A DNA stretch of 64,000 nt from DATFVA01 sp963721075 (GTDB taxonomy: Bacteria; Bacteroidota; Ignavibacteria; Ignavibacteriales; Ignavibacteriaceae), in NCBI GenBank assembly GCA_963721075.1, contig CAVRHV010000007.1, positions 1-64,000 on the forward strand, given 5' to 3'. The position numbers and the translations under genes were made by a program. The notes under the pieces are model-generated. The model was not told the DNA's origin, ran no database searches, and saw only the letters and a list, made by a program, of their open reading frames with translations. Within the stretch, counting starts at the first letter, position 1, and the number at the start of each line of letters is the position of its first letter. Positions 57,001 through 64,000 of the stretch are shown here, in pieces.

Positions 57001-57385
57001 CTTCCTGATTTTCATCCTGGTTATATCACTTATCCGCAGGGTATGTTCTTCGGCTTTAAAGGTACAGAATACCTGGTCCTGATTAAATTCACTGATAGTT
57101 GTCTGACATTTCAGATTCATACCGTTAATTAAAACCAGGTTCATGTTCTTAATCAGTGTTTTCTTTTCAGATAAAACATCTTCAATAAGAGTACTGAGCT
57201 CAAATGCAGAATCTTTGTCAAAGTAATCGAAAATATTTCCTGCTTTTTCCTTAAGAGAGATCAGCTTTGAGGCTTGTTTATTATACGAATATAATATTTC
57301 CATCTGCCGTTATGGCTATAAATGGATTCTTTATGTTCTCACTTAGAACCTTAATTAATTCAATATTTGTTTTTTCTTTTGCCAT
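54081..57385 (-). CDS. Multi-PAS hybrid histidine kinase with receiver domain, four frame breaks
   Basis: A soluble sensor of about 1100 residues once four breaks are bridged (near 57290, 56550, 55475 and 54500-54540). Start ATG at 57385 gives MAKEKTNIELIKVLSENIKNPF. Order: an N-terminal PAS-like region, three to four further PAS domains (for instance NPEPIFIYDKENLHFLEVNQSALNLYGY), then a HisKA box FHEILTPINAMLGF with the phospho-acceptor His. Next comes an ATP-binding domain that lacks the expected Asn (SLLFKIASQF) and reads DNYSS rather than DNGxG. An acidic linker precedes a complete receiver (CLYIEDQ, VLDINL, VTAYVL, FISKPI). The kinase half may be inactive. It is the last gene of the exopolysaccharide cluster, 21 bases after the preceding gene. 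Confidence 0.82.
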
Positions 57386-57406
57386 AAATAAAAATCAGGG
57401 ATCTAG

Positions 57407-58929
57407 TCATTGAGGGGTATTCTGATGGATAATATCCTGGTATCCCCGGATTGATGTTAAAATTAAATAATACATATTTTTATCAGGGTCGAAAGTCAAT
57501 TCTCTTTCCTTCCCTTCGACCATAACAAAAGTTTTCCCTTTCCAAATGAGGGATGGATATCCAGATTTTCGCATTCGATACAGAGGCTCCATTATTGTTC
57601 TTAAGACTAATCTCATAGTTCCTGCTTTCAGATTTTTCAATAGTAATATTCAGATCTTTTATTTTTTCAATCCAATCAATCAGTTCAGAGAACGTAGGAA
57701 TCCAGCAATTCCGGGATGACAGCAAGGAATAAAAATTTTGTCCAGCTGAGTCTTCATTTACACAAAAGATTCCGCCTGTTTTACTCTCAGATCTCAGAAT
57801 TTGTTGATATCCGTTGTTATTTGCTGATCGGTAAAAGAGAAAGAAATTATTTGTAGTATCAAAATCAAAGAAGAAGGAGTCCGAATAATCAGAAGACAAT
57901 ATAAATTGATACCCGCTTTCTTTAAGCAATTCAAGTGTTTTGAAATCTTTAAACTGTCCGTACGATGAAATACCGGAATAATGCTGTCCTGTAATATTAC
58001 TTAACCGTCTGCGTATATTCTCCAGCCAGCCGGTTCTTTCGTTTACATCTATCTGCGAAAAGAGAAAATCGTCCCAAAGAATATCAATATTATTCGAATC
58101 GGGTATTGCCTTAAGCTTATCGGTATACTTTTCAAGAAGAGTCGGGGACACAAAATAGTTAACGCTCAGAGAATTTGTCTCAGGGTTTTTTACGCTGTCG
58201 AGTTCATTTATAGTCTCTAATATTTTTGCACAGAACAACAAGAAATTCAGAATTACCAGGCCAATTATTGATAAAGACCTCAGGCCGGGATGAAAGCCAT
58301 TTAAGTGAATTAGATATCAATAAATCTCTGTGCTTGTCGATTATCTGGCTGAGATTAAATCCAAGCCACAGCAATCTCCCATTGGTAACCTCTTCGGATA
58401 CAATTCCCGGTAATTCATATTCGGACAGCATATAACTTCCTTCAGGTCTTGCATTACCAGATATGTTTCGGGCATAATAAAGCAAAGGTTTGAAGGATAA
58501 AAGAATTTTTTGTCCAGGTTTTAATCCTTCCGAAAACGGTGTATTTCCATTAAGGAAATGATTTACTGATAATTGTTCATCTTTATTGAACTTTGCGATC
58601 TCAAAGTCGGTTAGATTGTTATGATTGCCGGTCCGCTTTTTTCCTTGCTCATCAAAATCTGCAAAATTACCTGTTAAAAGTATTCCCTTTCCCTCTTCTA
58701 GCAGCTGATTCAGCACATCAATCATATCATCACTCACAACTTCCATTGAGGGAATCACCAAAACATTAATATCACTGCCAATTTCGTCAATATCATAATC
58801 ATTTATCACTTCATAATTATAATTTTGACTCAAAAAGAAAAGTTCCCATTCCTCCGTAGGGTTATATGAAGGATTAGTTTTATAGAGAACATCTTTAGTA
58901 GAGGAAGGATAAATCAAGGCAATCTTCAT
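57407..58929 (-). CDS. Amidotransferase-like/deacetylase-like protein, paralogue of the upstream gene, two frame breaks
   Basis: About 507 residues after bridging +1 breaks near 58225 and 57538. The N-terminal half (MKIALIYPSSTKDVLYK, DINVLVIPSMEVVSDDMIDVLNQLLEEGKGILLTG) looks like a class I amidotransferase or ThuA-like fold without an obvious nucleophile. The second half (NYFVSPTLLEKYTDKLKAIPD, YGQFKDFKTLELLKESGYQFILSSD) aligns by pattern with the deacetylase-like half of the 59032-60932 protein. No metal-binding TFDD or HxxxH is present. The C-terminal strand-rich region is like that of the neighbour. No membrane segment is seen. Function unknown; probably arose by tandem duplication. Confidence 0.6.
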
Positions 58930-59031
58930 ATTTTCCTTCCCGTCAGGAAATATATTACCTATCCATATTCCGGCTAATAATGAGTGACAATATGAAATAT
59001 TTTTTTCTCATCGCAGTAATTAAAGAAGGAG

Positions 59032-60932
59032 CTAAGCGTTTACTTTATCATAATCGATATAATATATTCTCGATTCTTTTCCCTTCAGGTTATTAATTAA
59101 AAGCTGAAGGTTTTTACTCATTTTCTCATGCCGGATGACAGGAATTTTCGTTCCAATTATCTCTGTACTTATAGAAATATTTTCAGCAGGATCATTTAAG
59201 AGAACATTAACAACTAGATTATCGATTTGCTGATCACCCGGATTAGAAATATTAAGTACAACACGCGTGTTTCCTCTTCTGTTTACCCTTATCTCCACGT
59301 AATCTTTTTTAGCGTACCATTTCCGGATTTCAGAACCGGTTGTAATCCAGAAATTCTTTTTCTTTAAATCCTTTATAACGTCACCAACGACAGAAACATA
59401 TTCGGGTCTGCACTGATATTCTGAATGAAGTTTGAATACATACATCCCGCCTTCAAATAAGACCCTGTCAATATCCTCCTGGTATGTATAAAATTGGAAC
59501 TCCGGATCAGTAAGTCCGAAATCTCTTATCACCTCGTAATCATCTCTCGCAGTCTTTGTCATAATAATCAATCGTTTATCTCCCCTGATTATAGTCCTGG
59601 GAACCGAACGGTCGGTTAACGAATCAGTCAGTATGTATTCATAACCCGCATTCATAGCAGCCTTGACAGTATTATGATCAAAAAGTCCATAAAAAGGAAG
59701 GAAACCGAATACACGGGTGCCGGTAATCGATTCAAGTTTTTGCCGGGAATTGTTCAATATATTGATTTGAGTCTGGTAGTCATACAACGAATTATTGGTA
59801 TCCACAGCAGATGTAAGATAGCCGACATCACCAACAACGGAAACTTCGCCATACCTGGTCAATGAGGTTATCAACTGTGGATCAGATGCAGCTTTGTCGG
59901 GATCAACAAAAAACGTTGCATTAACATTCTCATTTGCCAGATATCCGAATATGTTCGTAATATTTCCTATCTCATTAGAAAGTTCAGGAACAATCATCGC
60001 GGCAGCATCATAGCCATCAGGCCATTCCTGTACATAAGCGATCAGGGATATAAGTAAGCCAGCTGCAGCAGTTCCTGAACAAGCGATCGAAATAAACGTA
60101 ATCTTCCTGTACACCGATCACGGAATTAATTTCAAAGCCCATCCAGATAAATCTTCCCTTGCCGTAATTTCCATATACTATGCCCGCAGTCTTTTTAATC
60201 TGCTGTCTTACCAAACCATTCTGCGTTCTGTAATTATACCAGAAACTTACCTGGGTAGTGCGCGGATCAAGAACCTCGACTGCCATCGGTTTATCCCAGG
60301 TGGCTATCTGCATCGGAAAACCGGTAGGAATATTGGCGGTAAGCGGAAGTCCTCCGCGAAGTGTATGAATTCCTGTTTTATTCGAGTCACTAATCTCAGA
60401 AGTAAAATTTATACCAAAAACATTATTTAAGAAAATCCCAGCCCCTCCATTTACCGTCATTTGAATAGGAGGCAGTACCGCTTGTAGCAAAAACACTTCC
60501 GCCGGTCTCAAGAAATTTTTTAATGTAAATTATTTCTTTATCACTCAATGATTTAGAGCCCGGAAGAACAAGCATATTGTAATTTTTAAGTTTACCGGTT
60601 TCTATGGAAGCATCCGAAATTATATCATAACTGATCTTATTGTTATCCAGAAACTTCTTCCAGGTACTGATATTATCGCTGAGCCAGGTACTCCCTTCAG
60701 GGAGTATATTTTCAGTATATACTGAATATAGAAGTGCTGCAGTGGGTTTTTTACCGGGAAATGCTTCTCTAAAGGCTTTAGTGTTAGGAATTAACTCTTT
60801 TGCATCGAATCTTCCGAATACGCCCTGGAGAACATAAAGATAGACAAGAACCGCGCCCAGGAGAATAAGAATTCCTGAGATAATGATTCCTGCCTGGGAG
60901 ACATTCCTTTTTTTTGTCTCTTTTACCGCCAC
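59032..60932 (-). CDS. Membrane-anchored amidotransferase-like plus polysaccharide-deacetylase-like protein, two frame breaks
   Basis: About 633 residues after bridging +1 breaks near 60430 and 60035. GTG start at 60932, then a membrane anchor (GIIISGILILLGAVLVYLYVL, residues 14-35). An amidotransferase-like domain follows (YNMLVLPGSKSLSDKEIIYIKKFLETGGSVFATSG). The second half resembles a NodB-type (CE4) deacetylase: NVNATFFVDPDKAAS, GFLPFYGLFDHNTVKAAMNAGYEYILTDS and MYVFKLHSEYQ. The catalytic DD motif is replaced by PELSNE and the HxxxH by GDVGYLT, so classical metal binding is lost. It could be a PgaB-like accessory that modifies or guides the polymer. The terminal 100 residues form a beta-rich domain. 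Confidence 0.68.
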
Positions 60933-61364
60933 TTTAGTACACCGGGGTTTTTGTCTTCCTCAGTCGGCACATACCCTTCACTGGTGTATTTCAGAAACTT
61001 TTTCCCTGTTGTTCTTTCTGTCTTAACTCTTTCATATCTAACAGTCTTCAGTTTCCGGGTAATGCCTTGGTTTTGCACCCTGGTCTTCCCTGCTTCCCGG
61101 ATATACACCAGGACGGGAGGCACTCTTTACATAACGGGGTTCAACAGGCGCATTCATTTCTTCAGGAGAAACGTATTCATGACTTCTGTATTCGGATTCA
61201 GAAGGCGTCACCAGTTCGGCACGAACTGATGAGGGCGGAGTCTGCGGAAGCTGTTCGCCTCTTCTTTCCCGGATCTTGTAAAGAATATATGCACCGATTG
61301 CAAGAATAAATGTACATATCGTTGCAACCAGTATGATGGTAGACAGTATAGGAATTAATTCCAT
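60923..61364 (-). CDS. Small single-pass membrane protein of the exopolysaccharide cluster, one frame break
   Basis: About 146 residues after bridging one +1 break near 61030-61055. One N-terminal helix (ILSTIILVATICTFILAIGAYILYKI) is followed by a polar, Pro- and Ser-rich tail with many charged residues, ending GYVPTEEDKNPGVLKWR. The tail overlaps the start of the next gene by ten bases. I do not recognise the family. Its place right after the GT2 synthase is that of PgaD in pga operons, but PgaD has two helices and no sequence likeness is evident. Confidence 0.6.
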
Positions 61365-61398
61365 TTATTTTCCCTCAATAAAAAACATAATAATGACC

Positions 61399-62800
61399 TC
61401 ACGCTTTTACAGTGCCCACTCTTTCAAGTTTTCCCCAGCTCATTCTTATACCGAGGAATTCTTCAATAGTCGACATTACTTTGCATATGTCGATAATAAG
61501 TATAAAAAACATTCTGTAAATGATTGCATAGGCAATCAGCCGAAACTCTTCTTTTTCAACAGCGATACAATATAGCGCTGTAATCAGGTCAAGCAAAGCC
61601 AGACCTGCCCACCAGAAAAATATCAGGTATGAAAAACCAAAGGCTACTGCTGCGGTTATAAAAAAAACATTTGCCGCTATATTCATTGCCGGCCAGATCA
61701 AAGCTTCATAGAACATTGTCCAAAGTATAAAAGTATCGCCAAAATTAATCGATGGATTGATCATCAAGCGCTTATGTTTTCTGATTGACTGAATGATACC
61801 TCTTGTCCATCTGTATCTCTGCTTCAGCAGCTGCTGTAAACTTGCAGGGGCTTCCGTATAGGATACTGATGCGGGTTCATAATATATTTTCCAGCCGTTC
61901 GCCAGTATTTTTAATGTCAAATCGGCATCTTCAGCAAAAGTGTCGTTAGAGTAGTAGCCGGAATCTACAAGAGCCTTCCGTCTGAAAAGACCTATTGGTC
62001 CTGGAATTATATTTACCAGCCTTATAAAACTCTGAGCACTCCTAGCCATATTCAGTCCCTCAATATACTCCAGAGCCTGCAGATCGGTAAGGAATTTTTT
62101 CCGGTTAAGTACTTTTACATTGCCGGCTACAGCACCAATTCCGGGATTTTCAAAATGTCTGACTGCAAGTTTAACTGCTTCCGGTGAAAGCTGTGAATCA
62201 CCATCCATACATAAAATAATTTCAGCACTCGAATGTTTAATGCCGGCGTTCAGTGCACGCGATTTTCCACCGTTAGGCTGGTTAATAAGTGATACTTTGA
62301 TATTGCTGAGTTCTGCCTTTACGGTATCCCACCAGACTCTCAGCCACCTCCCTGGTGTTATCGGTTGAACCATCGTTTACGATAATTATTTCGTAATTGG
62401 AATAATCCAGCTCCAGCAGTGAATTAATCGATTCATTTATAACCCGGGCCTCATTAAATACAGGAACAATTATAGAAACAAAAGGGAAATAGTTTCTGGA
62501 CGGCTTAAAAGTGTATTCATTAAGATAGAGATATGCCATACTAAGTATACCGAAATATCGCAGAAGCAGGACAAAAAGGAAAATAACAAGTGCCACGATT
62601 GTTGCATACTCTATCAAAGAGCTTATGGATAATACGGTTTTCGGAAGAGTGAAGACAATAACCATGAGCAGTATGAAAGAGAATATACCACTTATAATTA
62701 TCCTTCGAAGATATTTTCTCTTAAGATTTTCCCTGCCATTGGAGATTCCGTTATTATCAACAATAATAGGGGTTCTTATTATTTTCTTTTTGGTCTGCAT
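61399..62800 (-). CDS. Processive GT2 synthase (PgaC/cellulose-synthase-like), one frame break
   Basis: About 466 residues after bridging one +1 break near 62315-62340. Start chosen at the ATG at 62800; a TTG lies at 62824. Two N-terminal helices (about 32-80) precede a GT-A domain with FVSIIVPVFNEARVI, VNDGSTDNT, the DxD-type CMDGDSQLS, TFAEDADLT and the processive QQLLKQRYRWTRG motif (QxxRW). Four to five helices follow. This set is typical of inner-membrane synthases for poly-N-acetylglucosamine, hyaluronan or related beta-linked polymers. It is placed after a TPR-barrel exporter, as PgaC follows PgaA and PgaB. Confidence 0.88.
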
Positions 62801-62922
62801 AGTATTGGAACTAAAAACCCTCAAATATCATTAAAAAACACAATTATGGTGCCATCAGCAATCACATAAGAATTCCAGAAATTCCCACATTTAAAAACAC
62901 ATAAGTGCACTGAATTCAATAA

Positions 62923-62943
62923 CTTGTATCAATTTTATACAAG
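62923..62943. promoter_or_regulatory. Inverted repeat upstream of the GT2 synthase gene
   Basis: Perfect seven-base arms CTTGTAT and ATACAAG around the spacer CAATTTT, 123 bases upstream of the synthase ATG and 64 bases past the preceding gene's stop. No T run follows on either strand, so a protein-binding operator is more likely than a terminator. A weaker hairpin is at 62953-62976. Confidence 0.4.
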
Positions 62944-63006
62944 GAAAGCACGGGATTTTTAGTGAAAAACCGGGCAAATAATGACTATTAACTTTCCCTC
63001 GATAAG

Positions 63007-64000
63007 CTAAAATGTCCAGTAAGCTGCTATATTGAATGAAGCTGATCTATACCCGGTATTTTGTCTTACTGTACTCCCCAGACTCAATCTTCCCTGTAAT
63101 GTAAAGTGTTCAGCCAGAAGTACCCTGGCAGAAAGGAAAGCTTCCCTCAGGATAAAATTATTCTCGGGAATTATCCCAACTTTACCACCAAGCTTCACTT
63201 CATTATTATTATTCTGTATAATATTCCATTCACCCCACAGGCTGTGTGATTCAAAATCAGATGGTGAATAATAAAGCCGTGTTGAGTCCTTAAAACTCAG
63301 GTAATAAAATTCATAACCAGCGGAAAGTTCACCAAATCGTTTTCCTATTCTCAACTGCAGATTACTCCCCTGATTCTGATCTGATACAGAATAGTAGTTA
63401 AAATATCCCGAAGCCAGCAGTCCTGATTCACTCCTGTATTCACCGCTAAGTCTTACCATATCAGTTTTCAGTCTTCTTTCAACCAGCAAAGGTGAATAAA
63501 GAACCTGGGCGGCATCCTGTGAAATGTAATCCAGTCTGGCGCTATAACTCTTTTCCTCAGCCTTCAAATATGCTGAGCCAACAGTTACATTTTCATTGTT
63601 TTCGAAAAATGTTTGGCCTGCGGCCAATCTCATTGACCATATCCTGTTGAACTTTATTGACAGCAGCCCTTGAGCAGTATAAAAATTTAGTCTGGAGGAG
63701 GCAGAATCCAACTCGCCTCTTTGCGCAGAAACCCCGAACGATACATAATTATTTATACCGGCTTCAATGACAAGACTCTGAAGTGAGTATTTAAAATCAT
63801 AATTATCGAAATAATATGATGCCTCGGGGCTAACAAAAAAATAAGTTGGGAAGTTAATAGAAAATGCATTCCCTTGTCCTTCACCCAGCCATCCAAGTCT
63901 GGTCTGTATAAGTTTTGATCCGGGGTACTCGGCAATCATTTCATTGTAGATCTTCCTGGCCTGAGCATAATCCTTCAGCTGCATATAGCAGTCACCTATA
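63007..64000 (-). CDS. TPR outer-membrane porin of the exopolysaccharide cluster, 5' end outside window
   Basis: The C-terminal 330 residues of a larger protein; the frame stays open to the window edge. The first visible part is a tetratricopeptide repeat (IGDCYMQLKDYAQARKIYNEM and AEYPGSKLIQTRLGWL). The rest is a beta-barrel of about 16 strands with alternating aromatic residues, ending NIAAYWTF, an outer-membrane sorting pattern. TPR plus barrel is the plan of PgaA, BcsC and PelB exporters, so it probably exports the polymer made by the adjacent GT2. It may also be an unrelated barrel with TPRs. Confidence 0.75.
   Translation of the reverse strand, partial: IGDCYMQLKDYAQARKIYNEMIAEYPGSKLIQTRLGWLGEGQGNAFSINFPTYFFVSPEASYYFDNYDFKYSLQSLVIEAGINNYVSFGVSAQRGELDSASSRLNFYTAQGLLSIKFNRIWSMRLAAGQTFFENNENVTVGSAYLKAEEKSYSARLDYISQDAAQVLYSPLLVERRLKTDMVRLSGEYRSESGLLASGYFNYYSVSDQNQGSNLQLRIGKRFGELSAGYEFYYLSFKDSTRLYYSPSDFESHSLWGEWNIIQNNNNEVKLGGKVGIIPENNFILREAFLSARVLLAEHFTLQGRLSLGSTVRQNTGYRSASFNIAAYWTF

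Noticed and set aside
24700..62400. Programmed +1 frameshifting as a genome-wide mechanism
   Set aside because: The sites share no slippery codon or downstream structure I can see, include ribosome-independent gene types, and one is of opposite sign. Single-base run errors explain them more simply; kept only as a testable alternative.
1..64000. CRISPR arrays, insertion sequences, integrases or prophage genes
   Set aside because: No direct-repeat array with spacers, transposase, integrase or phage structural protein was seen.

Overview
The window looks like a chromosomal segment of a Bacteroidota/Chlorobi-group bacterium, most likely from the Ignavibacteria. The evidence is an AT-rich genome, a C25 (gingipain-type) peptidase with a type IX secretion C-terminal domain, a TonB-dependent receptor with a carboxypeptidase-regulatory-like leader, many outer-membrane barrels ending in an aromatic residue, and frequent weak or absent Shine-Dalgarno sites. 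No tRNA, rRNA, CRISPR array, insertion sequence or prophage was seen.

Layout. 1-7.2 kb: 3'-truncated glmS and a giant secreted C25 peptidase. 7.2-18.3 kb: a surface-polysaccharide locus (Wzi-like barrel, priming sugar-phosphate transferase, two DegT aminotransferases, three glycosyltransferases, an O-antigen polymerase/ligase, a MurJ-type flippase), followed by rnhC. 19.4-25.6 kb: accessory genes (secreted DinB-fold protein, Spy-like protein, CHASE3 histidine kinase, small conserved protein, TonB receptor). 25.7-28.4 kb: a candidate small RNA, then rlpA, rsmE and a BamA-like barrel. 28.5-31.4 kb: gcvP. 31.6-39.1 kb: the classic ribosomal protein/fatty-acid operon yceD-rpmF-plsX-fabH-fabD-(DUF3109)-fabG-acpP-fabF-rnc. 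39.6-51.2 kb: a long rightward run (ABC exporter, PrsW protease, nadD, epimerase, meaB, acyl-CoA dehydrogenase, carboxyltransferase, NtrC-type regulator, HIT protein). 51.2-54.0 kb: a compact SOS operon lexA-DUF72-dinB preceded by a perfect LexA-like palindrome. 54.1-64 kb: a Pga-like exopolysaccharide synthesis/export cluster (TPR-barrel porin, processive GT2 synthase, small membrane protein, two paralogous amidotransferase-like/deacetylase-like proteins, multi-PAS hybrid kinase).

Two features dominate. First, sixteen reading-frame breaks disrupt ten genes, including the normally essential fabD and plsX. Fifteen are +1 shifts (one extra base) and most can be explained by lengthening a short base run by one. 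Ten of the sixteen fall within 54.5-62.4 kb. I read these mainly as insertion-type sequence or assembly errors, and annotate each gene across its breaks. Second, the 54-64 kb cluster combines two deacetylase-like proteins lacking the canonical metal-binding motifs with a hybrid kinase whose ATP-binding domain looks degenerate. It is the best candidate here for an undescribed variant system.
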